A DNA stretch of 64,000 nt from Candidatus Roslinia caecavium (GTDB lineage: Bacteria; Bacillota; Clostridia; Monoglobales; Monoglobaceae). Of the stretch, positions 45,777 through 54,993 are shown one piece after another (within the stretch, counting starts at the first letter, position 1; each line of letters starts with the position of its first letter). Under the pieces are notes generated by a model, which saw only the letters and a list, made by a program, of their open reading frames with translations, had not been told where the DNA came from and did not search any database. The translations under genes were made by a program, and so were the position numbers. Location of the stretch: assembly GCA_904419955.1 (NCBI GenBank), contig CAJFTO010000004.1, forward strand, positions 48,273 to 112,272. Direction: 5' to 3'.

Positions 45777-46985
45777 TCACCGTCCAAGCGCCGCGGCTAA
45801 GTTTCCCGTATTGATTATTATAGTGATTATTATTACAAACATAACGGTTATCGCCGCAAGCATCGAAAACACGAGGGATATCGAGTCGGCGAGGCATGTC
45901 AGACAGGCGGTCGTTTTAGAGTCCGATACCGGCTCGCACATAGCGGCTATAACCCTGAATACAAAAAGCGACGCCATGATCTTTAAAAGCGGGGTAATCG
46001 ATATAAAGACGACGATTATTATTCCCACGATACCGACCGAGTTTTTTATCACGACCGAGCAGTTCATTATCGTCTCCACAGACTCCGACAATATGCCGCC
46101 TACGACCGGGATCAAGTTTGACGACGCGAATTTGGTCAGCTTGATCGTAAGTCCGTCGGCTCCCGACGAGGCTATGCTCTGAAGTCCCGCGAAGGCGACG
46201 AAGACGGTCAGCAGCACGCTGAGGCCGCGTTTTATAAAATTCTCGAGCAGAGTTACCAGCCGGCTCGCCTTGAACTTATCGGACAGCGAATTGACTATAC
46301 TGAGCGCGCTGAGCAGCATGACTACAGGTATAAACAAGTTTTGTATCAGCGAGACCGAAAGTTCGATTATCGTCAGCAGGACCGGCTCGAATACTGACGC
46401 CGAGACGATCGCGCCGGACGACAGGAGCGCGGCCAGCATCAGCGGAACGATCATCCGCATAAAAACGGAGAGATTTTCCGCCGCCATCGCCGCCGAGGAC
46501 ACCACTTGATAGAACGCGGTCACGGCGACGGACGAGATGAGTATTATACATATATAATGCGCTATAACGCCTATTCCGTTTTTCCCGAAACTGTCGTTTA
46601 AATTCGTAAGATACGAGCTTACGACCGCAAGAGCGAGGACTAATGTCAGCAGTTTAACGCTTGCGTATACTTCGTTTGCGAACGCTTTTATCAGCCAGTT
46701 AAGTATATCGGTAACGTTAAAGCCGAGATCCCCCTTTGCAATGGAGGCTATCAGCTGCGATATATCCAGATCGGCCGGCAAATTGGGCGAAATATCCGAA
46801 TACAGATCGTTCCACGCATCTTGCAATTGTTCGCCGTAGAAGTTCGAGTATTCGTTTATTATCCCGTCGGTCGTCGCATCCGTCTCATCGTCCGCCGCGC
46901 AGACCGGCGCGGACAGCGTTATAAGGATGATCGATACGATCATGGCGAGCGCTTTTGTTTTTATTGGCGTTTTATTTATGTTCAT
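45777..46985 (-). CDS. spoIIIAE: Stage III sporulation protein AE
   Basis: 402 residues with a cleavable signal peptide (ALAMIVSIILITLSAPVCAADD) and about 8 helices in the C-terminal two thirds. This matches SpoIIIAE, the largest membrane protein of the operon, which is related to export-apparatus components and is required for forespore sigma-G activity. Motifs such as VVGGILSESVETIMNCSVVIKNSVGIVGIIIV are conserved in the family. It is followed immediately by spoIIIAF. Confidence 0.93.
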   Translation of the reverse strand: MNINKTPIKTKALAMIVSIILITLSAPVCAADDETDATTDGIINEYSNFYGEQLQDAWNDLYSDISPNLPADLDISQLIASIAKGDLGFNVTDILNWLIKAFANEVYASVKLLTLVLALAVVSSYLTNLNDSFGKNGIGVIAHYICIILISSVAVTAFYQVVSSAAMAAENLSVFMRMIVPLMLAALLSSGAIVSASVFEPVLLTIIELSVSLIQNLFIPVVMLLSALSIVNSLSDKFKASRLVTLLENFIKRGLSVLLTVFVAFAGLQSIASSGADGLTIKLTKFASSNLIPVVGGILSESVETIMNCSVVIKNSVGIVGIIIVVFISITPLLKIMASLFVFRVIAAMCEPVSDSKTTACLTCLADSISLVFSMLAAITVMFVIIITIIINTGNLAAALGR

Positions 46986-47022
46986 TTGTAAAAGCCTCGG
47001 TATCTCATTTATTGAAGCGGAT

Positions 47023-47427
47023 CTAACTGAAATATATTATCTGGCGGATCAGACTGAGCAGACGGTATACGATCGGCAGAGACATCGTGACGATGATTAT
47101 CTTCGCGCCGAATTCTATCTTGCTCGCGATCGCGTTTTCGCCGCAGTCTCTGCACATCTCGGAAGCGAACTGCGCCAGATACGCGACCCCAACTATTTTT
47201 ATGACGATCTCCATGTATTGCATATCGACGCCCGAATTATCCGCTATATCCTTAAATTGATAGATTATGCTTGAAAAATACGGAGCTACGACCGCTATCA
47301 CAGCGGCCGCCGCCGTTATTGGAATAAGCATAGCGAACTCGGGCCGTTGTTTTTTGATCAAAAGCGAAAGCAATGTGGCGATCATACAGATCCCGATTAT
47401 CCTGAAAATTTCCATGGCGTTATCCAT
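47023..47427 (-). CDS. spoIIIAD: Stage III sporulation protein AD
   Basis: 134 residues with about four membrane helices: IFRIIGICMIATLLSLLIKKQRPEF, then MLIPITAAAAVIAVVAPY, then a central segment and a terminal pair. It belongs to the SpoIIIAC/AD family. Start could be ATG 47427 or ATG 47415; the ribosome site is not decisive. It lies 16 bp downstream of spoIIIAC. Confidence 0.92.
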   Translation of the reverse strand: MDNAMEIFRIIGICMIATLLSLLIKKQRPEFAMLIPITAAAAVIAVVAPYFSSIIYQFKDIADNSGVDMQYMEIVIKIVGVAYLAQFASEMCRDCGENAIASKIEFGAKIIIVTMSLPIVYRLLSLIRQIIYFS

Positions 47428-47443
47428 TTCCCCGATCCGCCGG

Positions 47444-47650
47444 TCAGAGGTCGAATATCGACTTGATGAGATCGAACATCGCGCTGATCTCTTGGAGAAC
47501 TATCAGAAGCACGACGATAAGCCCGGCGATAGTCGTCATCATCGCCTGATCGTCCCGACCGGCGCGGCACAGCAGCAGGTTTAATACCGCGACGAGAATA
47601 CCTATTGCGGCTACTTTAAAAATTAGATCCACTCCGCTCAAAAGTTCCAC
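47444..47650 (-). CDS. spoIIIAC: Stage III sporulation protein AC
   Basis: 68 residues with two membrane helices (LIFKVAAIGILVAVLNLLLCRAG and AMMTTIAGLIVVLLIVLQEI), normal size for SpoIIIAC. It pairs with SpoIIIAD and AE in the membrane part of the channel. Confidence 0.92.
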   Translation of the reverse strand: MELLSGVDLIFKVAAIGILVAVLNLLLCRAGRDDQAMMTTIAGLIVVLLIVLQEISAMFDLIKSIFDL

Positions 47651-47734
47651 CTCTTTATCAATTTAGTTTTATCAAAGCTCCGCAACATGATATTTCGCTT
47701 TCCGAAGCCGGTCGAGTTATGGCGGACCGTCCGG

Positions 47735-48280
47735 TTAGGCCAGGAGTATTACTATGAACAGGCCGCCGAAGAGACCGAGCGAGGCGTAGAGCTTGTAATA
47801 CTTATTCTTAAACTCCGTCGCTTCGGCTTCGCAGCGCTTAAGTTTCTCCGCGGCGGACTTTATATTAGCCGCCTCGGTCTCGCAGTCCCCGCTTCCGAGC
47901 TGAGAGGCGAGAGATACGAGTATCTTTAAGTCGCCATCGGTAAGATATAACTTTGACCGGTTGGCCTCTATCGCGGCGCCGAGAGCCGAAGCGGGGGCCG
48001 ATATTCGTTCGCCGCCTAATATGTCCGGCGAGACCATAGTCTTAGCCGCTTCGCTGAAAAGCGCGCCTATTACTCCGTCTTCAAAGTACGCGGTCGCTTC
48101 GAACGCCTCTTTGAGCGGTTTGCGTTTGAAACATATATCCGACTCCAATGAATTTAAGGCGAATATAAGGCGACTTAGCTGTTTTGAGCGCCCGCTCAGC
48201 CTCGACGCGCGGATCATGCCTATGTACGAACATCCGGCGACTATTATAACAGCCGAAAGTATTTTTATAAACATATTCAT
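47735..48280 (-). CDS. spoIIIAB: Stage III sporulation protein AB
   Basis: 181 residues. The N-terminal membrane helix (LSAVIIVAGCSYIGMIRA) is followed by a helical cytoplasmic domain (LSRLIFALNSLESDICFKRKPLKEAFEATA) and a C-terminal helix (LYASLGLFGGLFIVILLA). The pattern resembles type II secretion GspF proteins and matches SpoIIIAB. It begins 4 bp after spoIIIAA ends. Confidence 0.92.
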   Translation of the reverse strand: MNMFIKILSAVIIVAGCSYIGMIRASRLSGRSKQLSRLIFALNSLESDICFKRKPLKEAFEATAYFEDGVIGALFSEAAKTMVSPDILGGERISAPASALGAAIEANRSKLYLTDGDLKILVSLASQLGSGDCETEAANIKSAAEKLKRCEAEATEFKNKYYKLYASLGLFGGLFIVILLA

Positions 48281-48284
48281 AGGC

Positions 48285-49223
48285 TCACAGGCTTATGTTT
48301 TCAAATTGCAGAAAGCCGTCTACGACCCGACCGTCTCTGCTAAACGTTTTACGGCTCAGCATAATAATATTCTCAAAGACGCAATTTGCGAACAGAGGTT
48401 TAAATATCGGCTTTTGGAGGATCTCGTCCTTATTCGAGCCGTGCGCGCTCGCGATTATAGACACTCCGCTCCCAAAGGCCAGCATGAGCGCGCCCACGTC
48501 CTCTTCAGTCGCTATCTCGTCGGTTATTATCACGTCGGGCGACATAGATCGAAGCATCATAACGACCGCCAAATGCTTTGGGGCGTTGAACATCACGTCC
48601 GTAAGCGGCCCCAGATCGTTCTGAGGAACTCCGCGATACATCGCGGATATCTCCCCCCTGTCGTCGGCGACCGCGGTCTTGTATTTCAAGGTCGAAAGCT
48701 GCCTAGTTATATCCCGAAGTACGGTGGTTTTGCCCATCTGCGGCGGAGATACCACTAGGGTGTTAAGTATCTTGCCGTCTCTTAAAATGTGTTTCATCAT
48801 AGGGTCGGCGCTCCCCTTTATCTCCCGCGCGACCCTTATGTTTACAGAGCTTATATCCCCAAAGTTCTCGATCGCGCCGCTCGGCGAGGTAATAGCCCGC
48901 CCGGTAAAACCGACCCTATGGCCGCCGCGTATGGTTATAAAACCCTTGCGGATCTCGTCCAAATATGCGTATACCGAGTTTTCGCAGATATTTTTAAATA
49001 TTATCGTCATATCCGTATCGGTTACCGTGTAGGCCTCGGCTATGTTGTCGGTTATCCCGCCTTCCGCGTCTACAAACAGTATCGCGGCGCCGGCCGATAT
49101 GCAAAGCGGGCGGTTGGTTTTAAAGCGTATTTCCTCTATGATCCCGGGAAAGGTCGAAAAAAGCCGTTTAAGCGTCGGCTGAAGGCTTTTCGGCATATAC
49201 GCCGTTATTTCGCTGTATACCAT
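48285..49223 (-). CDS. spoIIIAA: Stage III sporulation protein AA (ATPase)
   Basis: 312 residues from ATG 49223. The GGAG at 49230-49233 (revcomp) lies 6 bases upstream, so this is preferred to an in-frame ATG at 49235 that overlaps the repeat. Walker A is VVSPPQMGKTTVLRDI, and Walker B plus catalytic Glu appear in PDVIITDEIATEEDVGAL. It is the secretion-type ATPase that energises the SpoIIIA-SpoIIQ channel in the mother cell. In B. subtilis the operon is transcribed by sigma-E; I find no convincing sigma-E promoter, and the upstream 360 bp are the tandem repeat. Confidence 0.95.
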   Translation of the reverse strand: MVYSEITAYMPKSLQPTLKRLFSTFPGIIEEIRFKTNRPLCISAGAAILFVDAEGGITDNIAEAYTVTDTDMTIIFKNICENSVYAYLDEIRKGFITIRGGHRVGFTGRAITSPSGAIENFGDISSVNIRVAREIKGSADPMMKHILRDGKILNTLVVSPPQMGKTTVLRDITRQLSTLKYKTAVADDRGEISAMYRGVPQNDLGPLTDVMFNAPKHLAVVMMLRSMSPDVIITDEIATEEDVGALMLAFGSGVSIIASAHGSNKDEILQKPIFKPLFANCVFENIIMLSRKTFSRDGRVVDGFLQFENISL

Positions 49224-49227
49224 AATA

Positions 49228-49405
49228 ATCTCCATTCCGCCGCCCTGCTTCGGCGTTAATGTAATAATTTTCTCTTATCCGCAGGGCAAGGAATGATAAG
49301 AGATTATTACGCCCATGCGCGTTTCCGAGCGCTATATGCGAGGAAAAATTCGCGCGGGCAATATGATCCTGCCGGAGGCTAACGTGAAAGGAACTTTCAC
49401 GTTAT
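49228..49405. repeat. Tandem 178-bp repeat, copy 1
   Basis: The first of two near-identical units directly upstream of spoIIIAA. It holds a 9-bp stem TCTCTTATC (49271-49279) / GATAAGAGA (49295-49303). Its 15-base loop has GCAGGGC and GGAAT (49281-49287 and 49290-49294), perfectly complementary to GCCCTGC and ATTCC at 49242-49248 and 49234-49238. It also contains GTGAAAG/CTTTCAC (49384-49399), which forms a small hairpin. Confidence 0.9.
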
Positions 49406-49577
49406 ATCTCCATTCCGCCGCCCTGCTTCGGCGTCAATGTAATAATTTCTCTTATCCGCAGGGCAAGGAATGATAAGAGATTATTACGCCCATGCGCGTC
49501 TTAGAGCGCTATATGCGAGGAAAAATTCGCGCGGGCGCTCAAATCCTGCCGGAGGCTAACGTGAAAGGAACTTTCAG
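49406..49577. repeat. Tandem 178-bp repeat, copy 2
   Basis: Same structure as copy 1. The main differences lie around GTTTCCGAGC against GTCTTAGAGC, and CAATATGATCC against CGCTCAAATCC. The stem, loop and complementary segment are identical. Sequence 49578-49780 beyond it is unremarkable. Confidence 0.9.
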
Positions 49578-49777
49578 GATATTACCTCTTCGTGCGTTTG
49601 CGGTTATATCAAATATCTATGTTGCTTTGTCCCGCAATATGCTTTAAAATTGCTATGCGATCCGCCGCGGCCGAGCTCGGCAGGGATCGGAAGCAGAAAA
49701 ATGAAACGGCGATCCGGAGAGAGGGCGTCCGATAAAAGAATAGAAACGTATCGAATTAAAAAAACTTGTTGAGTATA

Positions 49778-49806
49778 TAAAAAAACGCCCCGTAAAAACG
49801 GAGCGG
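49778..49806 (-). terminator. Terminator of the glyA-rarA unit
   Basis: On the minus strand CGCTCCG and CGGGGCG pair (one G-T) around TTTTTA, followed by a T6 run. Confidence 0.8.
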
Positions 49807-49821
49807 AAAGAGTATTCAATA

Positions 49822-51111
49822 TTAATCGTTTTGAGCGTCGGCCTTGATCTTTTCCCAGTAATCGGCGGCCGCCTGCTCGGTCTTGTTTTTGCCGGGAACG
49901 TAATATACCTTATCCTTGATATTGTCCGGCAGATATTGCTGAACCACATAGTGGTTTTTAAAATCGTGGGGATATAAATAGTTTTGCCCCTTTACCTCGG
50001 CGCCCTCGCCGTCGTAATGTTTGTTCTGAAGCTGACGCGGTATCTCGCCGGTATCTATCGTCTCTATATCGCGCATCGCGTTGTTTATGGCCATGTACGC
50101 CGAATTAGACTTGGGCGCGGTGGCAAGCAGTACCGCCGCGTGGGCGAGCGGGATACGCGCCTCAGGCAAGCCGAGCATAAGCGCGCTGTCTACGCAGGAC
50201 TTTACTATGGAAATGGCCTGGGGATAGGCGAGCCCCACGTCCTCGCAGGCTATGACCATAAGTCTGCGGCAAGCGGATTGTATATCTCCCGCGCTCAGAA
50301 GCCGCGCCAGATAATGCACGGCCGCGTTCGGGTCGCTGCCGCGGATCGATTTCTGAAGCGCGCTCATAACGTCGTACTGGCTGTCGCCTTTCTTGTCGTA
50401 TACAAACGCCTTCTGCTGAGTGCATTGCTCGGCGTCGCTCAGAGTTATATGAATGACTCCGTCCACCGGCAGAGTCGAATATCTGACCGCCAGCTCGAGC
50501 GAGTTGAGCGCCTTTCTGACGTCGCCGTTAGCTTTTTCGCTCAAGTGCTCCATCGCGTCGTCGTCGATCTTTATCTCGGCGCCGGCGAAGTCGTTTTTGG
50601 ATACGAAATCCACGGCCCGCTCCAGCGCCTTGCGTATATCCTCGGCGGAGATCGGTTTGAACTCGAACACGCTGCACCTGCTGAGCAGGGCGTTGTATAT
50701 ATAGAAGTACGGATTCTCAGTCGTGCTGGCTATAAGCGTTATCTTGCCGTTTTCGGTGTATTCAAGCAGAGACTGCTGCTGTTTTTTATTAAAGTTCTGT
50801 ATCTCGTCGAGATATAAGAGTATGCCGTTTTGACCCAAAAGCCCGTCCGCCTGATTGACTATGTTTTTTATATCGGCCACCGAGGCATTCGTGGCGTTGA
50901 GTTTGTACAGCGTTTTTCCGCATACAGAGGCGGCGATATTCGCAACGGTCGTCTTGCCGGCGCCGGACACGCCGTAAAAGATCATATTAGGTATATTCCC
51001 GCTTTCGATTATGTTGCGAAGTATCTTATTCTTCCCCAATATATGCTGTTGACCCACTACCTCGTCGATGGTAGCGGGTCTTAATCTATCCGCGAGCGGA
51101 CTATTCTTCAT
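49822..51111 (-). CDS. rarA: Replication-associated recombination protein A (AAA+ ATPase)
   Basis: 429 residues. The AAA+ core has [14 protein letters not shown], Walker [10 protein letters not shown], Walker B LYLDEI and sensor 1 ASTTENP. The C-terminal RarA/MgsA region (residues about 250-420) contains [17 protein letters not shown] and [15 protein letters not shown]. RarA acts at stalled replication forks with SSB and RecA. It overlaps the end of glyA by 11 bp and is therefore translated with it; that pairing is not a known functional link. Confidence 0.95.
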   Translation of the reverse strand: MKNSPLADRLRPATIDEVVGQQHILGKNKILRNIIESGNIPNMIFYGVSGAGKTTVANIAASVCGKTLYKLNATNASVADIKNIVNQADGLLGQNGILLYLDEIQNFNKKQQQSLLEYTENGKITLIASTTENPYFYIYNALLSRCSVFEFKPISAEDIRKALERAVDFVSKNDFAGAEIKIDDDAMEHLSEKANGDVRKALNSLELAVRYSTLPVDGVIHITLSDAEQCTQQKAFVYDKKGDSQYDVMSALQKSIRGSDPNAAVHYLARLLSAGDIQSACRRLMVIACEDVGLAYPQAISIVKSCVDSALMLGLPEARIPLAHAAVLLATAPKSNSAYMAINNAMRDIETIDTGEIPRQLQNKHYDGEGAEVKGQNYLYPHDFKNHYVVQQYLPDNIKDKVYYVPGKNKTEQAAADYWEKIKADAQND

Positions 51112-52342
51112 AGAGCGGGTGTTTAGCGCAAAGAGCTTGTACGCGGGCTTTTACAGCTTCCTTGTTCGCGTCGAAATCCTTGATTACCAGCGAGATCATG
51201 TCCGCGACCTCGACCATATCCTCTTCCTTGAAACCGCGCGTTGTAACGGCCGGAGAACCGAGTCTGATACCGCTTGTTACAAACGGGCTCTTGGGGTCGT
51301 TTGGTATCGTGTTCTTGTTGCAGGTTATGCCGACCTCGTCGAGCTGTGCTTCGACTTCTTTACCGGTCTTGCCTTGCTTGATAAGGCTTACCAGCATGAG
51401 ATGGTTGTCCGTGCCGCCGGATACTATCTCGATACCTCTTTCCTGCAAAGCCTCGGCGAGAGCCGCCGCGTTCTTCTTGACCTGGAGCTGATATTCCTTA
51501 AATTCGGGAGAGAGCGCTTCCTTGAGGCAAACGGCCTTAGCGGCTATGACGTGCATGAGCGGGCCGCCCTGGTTTCCGGGGAATACCGCCTTGTTTATCA
51601 TTGCTCCGTATTCTTCCTTGCAAAGTATCATTCCGCCTCTGGGACCTCTTAAGGTCTTGTGGGTCGTGGTCGTGACGAAATCCGCGTACGGTACCGGGTT
51701 CATGTGCAGACCCGCGGCTACGAGACCCGCGATGTGCGCCATATCCACCATTAAGTACGCGCCGACCTCGTCCGCTATCTCGCGGAATTTCTTGAAATCT
51801 ATCTCTCTCGCATACGCGCTCGCGCCCGCAAGTATCAGTTTGGGCTTATGTTCGAGCGCCAGCTCGCGCACCTGATCGTAGTCTATCCTATGCGTTACTT
51901 CGTCTACGCCGTATGGAACGACGTTGAAATACTTACCGGAGATATTGACCGGCGAACCGTGGCTCAAATGACCGCCTTCGGCAAGACTCATGCCGAGATA
52001 GGTGTCGCCCGGTTCCATGCAGGCGAAGAATACCGCGAGGTTGGCCGAAGCGCCCGAATGAGGCTGAACGTTGGCGAACTCGGCGCCGAATAATTCCTTG
52101 GCGCGGTCTCTCGCTAAGTTTTCGACGACGTCCACATATTCGCAGCCGCCGTAGTAGCGCTTGCCGGGATAGCCCTCGGCGTACTTGTTGGTCAGCGGAG
52201 TGCCCATCGCCTCCATGACCGCCGGAGACACAAAGTTCTCGGACGCTATAAGTTCGATCTTACTGCGCTGTCTGTTGATTTCCTTGTTGATTGCGTCCGC
52301 AACCTCGGGGTCGAAACTCTTGACGTGGTTTAATTCAAACAT
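51101..52342 (-). CDS. glyA: Serine hydroxymethyltransferase
   Basis: 413 residues, full length. It interconverts serine and glycine with tetrahydrofolate, the main source of one-carbon units. Landmarks: [34 protein letters not shown], the PLP lysine in [14 protein letters not shown] and the C-terminal [20 protein letters not shown] 9 bases upstream defines ATG 52342. Confidence 0.97.
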   Translation of the reverse strand: MFELNHVKSFDPEVADAINKEINRQRSKIELIASENFVSPAVMEAMGTPLTNKYAEGYPGKRYYGGCEYVDVVENLARDRAKELFGAEFANVQPHSGASANLAVFFACMEPGDTYLGMSLAEGGHLSHGSPVNISGKYFNVVPYGVDEVTHRIDYDQVRELALEHKPKLILAGASAYAREIDFKKFREIADEVGAYLMVDMAHIAGLVAAGLHMNPVPYADFVTTTTHKTLRGPRGGMILCKEEYGAMINKAVFPGNQGGPLMHVIAAKAVCLKEALSPEFKEYQLQVKKNAAALAEALQERGIEIVSGGTDNHLMLVSLIKQGKTGKEVEAQLDEVGITCNKNTIPNDPKSPFVTSGIRLGSPAVTTRGFKEEDMVEVADMISLVIKDFDANKEAVKARVQALCAKHPLYEE

Positions 52343-52654
52343 TTAATCGATTCCTCCAAAATAAATATATAAGTTAATTATTATCATATTAACGTATCCA
52401 AAGCGCGCGCGGCGTCGGCGTATTATAAAATATAGCTTGCAAAATAGCCGCGCTGATATTATAATAAACAATAACCGGGAAATTTAGCTGCGATCCGTCA
52501 TAATACGTCCCGAAAAGACGCGGATACGAACGCGGCGATCGCCGCCGCAATCGGATAATCAATCCCGGCCGCGCGCCGCGCCGAAGCGCCGCGGCGGATA
52601 CAGATAATAACATTATAATGTTTAAATAGATAATTTGCAAGAGGTATTTGTAAG
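52343..52654 (+). promoter_or_regulatory. glyA-nth intergenic region with nth promoter
   Basis: TTGCAA (52437-52442), 17 bp, TATAAT (52460-52465) on the plus strand probably drives nth. A GC-rich palindromic patch (GGCGATCGCC near 52533) follows. I do not see a clear glyA promoter. Confidence 0.5.
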
Positions 52655-53299
52655 ATGAGAGAAAAAATTGCTGATAAAAAACAGAGGATAGTCGATATAA
52701 TAGACGTATTCAACAAAGAATACAGCGACGCGGACTGCACTTTGGAGTACGACAACCCGCTCCAGCTCCTGATCTCGACCCAGCTCGCGGCCCAGTGCAC
52801 CGACGCCCGCGTGAATATCGTCGCCAAGGATCTGTACAAAAAATATCCGGACGTTTACGCGTTCGCCAACGCGGACGAGCTCGAGTTGCAGCAGGACATA
52901 AAATCTACGGGCTTTTTCAGAAACAAAGCGAGGAACATAATCGGCTGCGCCAAAATGCTGATAAGCGATTTCGGCGGCGAAGTTCCGGATAATATGGAGG
53001 ATCTGCTAAAGCTCCCCGGAGTTGGCAGAAAGACTGCGAATTTAGTGCTCGGCGACTATTTCGGCGTCCCGGGGATAGTCGTTGACACCCACGCGACAAG
53101 ACTGTCCAACCGTTTGGGGCTCACTACGAATAAAGACCCGGTAAAAATCGAAATGGATCTGTTAAAGCTCGTTCCGAGAGAGAGCCAGACGAGTTTTTGC
53201 CATCAACTGGTCTATCACGGCCGCAAATATTGCAGCGCAAGAAAACCGAAGTGCGACGAATGTCCGATAAATATGCTCTGCCCGAAGGTCGGGGTATAG
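52655..53299 (+). CDS. nth: Endonuclease III
   Basis: 214 residues. The helix-hairpin-helix LPGVGRKTAN carries the catalytic Lys, followed by the catalytic Asp in VVDTHATR. The C-terminal [4Fe-4S] cluster ligands are CSARKPKCDECPINMLC. It is a base-excision repair glycosylase/AP lyase for oxidised pyrimidines. The length is normal and all key residues are present. Confidence 0.97.
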   Translation: MREKIADKKQRIVDIIDVFNKEYSDADCTLEYDNPLQLLISTQLAAQCTDARVNIVAKDLYKKYPDVYAFANADELELQQDIKSTGFFRNKARNIIGCAKMLISDFGGEVPDNMEDLLKLPGVGRKTANLVLGDYFGVPGIVVDTHATRLSNRLGLTTNKDPVKIEMDLLKLVPRESQTSFCHQLVYHGRKYCSARKPKCDECPINMLCPKVGV

Positions 53300-53381
53300 A
53301 TGAATTTAGCTCGCGGCTTGATTGAAGCCGCGCAGATGTTTATACATAATTGAAATAGAAATTAAAGAATAAATTAAATTT

Positions 53382-53410
53382 GCCGCAGAATATTTTCTGC
53401 GGCGATTTTT
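53382..53410. terminator. nth terminator (bidirectional)
   Basis: GCCGCAGAA and TTCTGCGGC form a perfect 9-bp stem around TATT, followed by GATTTTT, between convergent genes. Confidence 0.85.
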
Positions 53411-53446
53411 CATAAACTAAAAATTCAATTAAGCTGCGATAATAAA

Positions 53447-53689
53447 TTAACTGCCAGAATGACGTCGTTTATTTTTAGATTCGCGCGGATCGCTCAGCCC
53501 TAAGATCTCGTCGGCGCTTACGCTGTATAATTTACATAGGCTGATCAAATGACGAATGGGCAACTCGTTCGCGCCGCGCTCGTATCTCGCGTACATTGTT
53601 TGAGACGTTCCTAAATACTCTGCCACCTGACTCTGCGTCAAATCATTATCTTCGCGTAAGTCCCTAAGCCGTTTCATGTAATTTTCCAT
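53447..53689 (-). CDS. Small XRE-family HTH regulator
   Basis: 80 residues. The Cro/CI-type helix-turn-helix (residues about 5-60) reads RLRDLREDNDLTQSQVAEYLGTSQTMYARYERGANELP, then a basic tail KNKRRHSGS. AAAGG precedes ATG 53689. It is divergent from the SLH gene at 54014, with a palindrome and a strong promoter in between, so it is a likely autorepressor and local regulator. No toxin or restriction partner is visible. Confidence 0.88.
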   Translation of the reverse strand: MENYMKRLRDLREDNDLTQSQVAEYLGTSQTMYARYERGANELPIRHLISLCKLYSVSADEILGLSDPRESKNKRRHSGS

Positions 53690-53753
53690 AGGTAACGCCT
53701 TTCTTTTATTATCTTATAATAATATCATAACCTGAAAAGTAAAAAATACCTTA

Positions 53754-53799
53754 AGTAAACATGTTTACTATTGACGTCAGTAAATATTTATACTATAAT
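53754..53799 (+). promoter_or_regulatory. Operator palindrome and promoter of the SLH gene
   Basis: AGTAAACATGTTTACT (53754-53769) is a perfect 16-bp palindrome, directly followed by TTGACG (53771-53776), 17 bp, TATAAT (53794-53799). A second dyad TTTACT/AGTAAA brackets the -35. The leader (about 53806-54013) includes a TGTCGCCT/AGGCGACA hairpin at 53947-53966. Confidence 0.7.
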
Positions 53800-54013
53800 T
53801 ACAGTATAAAAATTAGCGAAATATTAAAACATGAGCGCGGAAAGAAAGGAGGAAAGTTCGCGCAAAGAGATAAATTTGTATTGTCAGGGGGGATCTGCGC
53901 GGGGGATATGGTTGTTTGTATCAAGTTTGGAAAAGTTTGAATAAAATGTCGCCTGAAAGGCGACAAAATATGTCTTTGGAGAAGTTATAGTTAGAGAAAA
54001 GAGGAGAGTGAAA

Positions 54014-54967
54014 ATGAAAAAATTATTAAAAATCATATCGGCAGTTTTAGCGGCGGCGACTCTCAGCGCTCTGTGCCCGGCTGCGTTTGCCGCGGATTCG
54101 CCGGAAGCTCATCAGGCGGAAGCTATAGATAGTCTAATACGGCAGGAGATTGTTTTTGGAGACGAATACGGCAACGTAATGGGAAGCGATCCGATCACCA
54201 GAGAACAGATGGTATCGGTAATAGGAAGAATAATGAACTTTGATGATTCGCGACTTAGCGGACTCGAAGAATATTTTACCGACGCCGGACAGGTATCGGA
54301 CTGGGCTTACTCATATGTTTTGGAAGGTCTTGAAAACGGAATAGTTGACGGCTATCCGGATAAGACCTTCAGGCCGCAAAATCTGATGCTCTATGAAGAA
54401 GCGATAAAGTTTACGTTATGCGCGTTTTTAAGGCTCTCCGACACTGATTCCGGCGAGTATCTGAAAGCGTATTATACGTATCCCGACGGCTTTATAGAAC
54501 TTGCGAAGGAGAATAACTATCTGTACGGAACGAACGGAACGCTTGGCGAGCCAATGTCGAGGGGCGACGTATTTACGCTGATATATAATGTATCTAATGT
54601 TACATTGAGGGGCGAGTCTTCGGAAATACAGGGCGATACTCTTGATGAAGAAGAGCAAAATACGGTTACTGATGCGTCGGAAAAGCCTGTTGTATCGCCC
54701 AATAATGAGCCTGTAATTACGCCGGAGTCGGCGTCTTCGCCTTCAAATGACGTATCAAATATGTCTATATCATATGAAGAGGCTGTGGAAATATTGCGTG
54801 CGTTTATACAGGAACAAACAAAAGGCGAGGATAGTATAACAATTGATGGAGAAAATGTTATGACCAATCATAATGGTAGAAATGCTTATATGTTTAAATG
54901 TAGTTCTGATGCACTTGGAGAAGTAACAATTTATGTGTACGAAGATGGTACATGCGGAACAGAATAA
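54014..54967 (+). CDS. Secreted SLH-domain protein (317 aa)
   Basis: 317 residues from ATG 54014 (GAGGAGA upstream; an in-frame GTG at 54008 lies too close to the ribosome site). Signal peptide KKLLKIISAVLAAATLSALCPAAFAAD. Residues 33-200 contain three degenerate SLH motifs (EAIDSLIRQEIVFGDEYG, DWAYSYVLEGLENGIVDGYPDKTFRPQN, ELAKENNYLYGTNGTLG). After a Ser/Pro/Glu linker (residues about 215-250) comes a C-terminal domain with YEEAVEILRAFIQEQTKGEDSITID that I do not recognise. Base composition falls sharply in the C-terminal third and stays low through the next gene. Confidence 0.85.
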   Translation: MKKLLKIISAVLAAATLSALCPAAFAADSPEAHQAEAIDSLIRQEIVFGDEYGNVMGSDPITREQMVSVIGRIMNFDDSRLSGLEEYFTDAGQVSDWAYSYVLEGLENGIVDGYPDKTFRPQNLMLYEEAIKFTLCAFLRLSDTDSGEYLKAYYTYPDGFIELAKENNYLYGTNGTLGEPMSRGDVFTLIYNVSNVTLRGESSEIQGDTLDEEEQNTVTDASEKPVVSPNNEPVITPESASSPSNDVSNMSISYEEAVEILRAFIQEQTKGEDSITIDGENVMTNHNGRNAYMFKCSSDALGEVTIYVYEDGTCGTE

Positions 54968-54993
54968 CAAATAGAATAGAGGAGGAATTATAG

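Noticed and set aside
49384..49399. GTGAAAG/CTTTCAC hairpin in the tandem repeat as a terminator
   Set aside because: No T-run on either strand; more likely part of the larger repeated structure.
49604..49949. Minus-strand open frames between rarA and the tandem repeat
   Set aside because: They overlap rarA or its terminator and have no start signals or homology.
53831..53944. Possible 37-codon open frame in the leader of the SLH gene
   Set aside because: Starts with ATG but lacks a ribosome site and has no recognisable sequence; not enough support.
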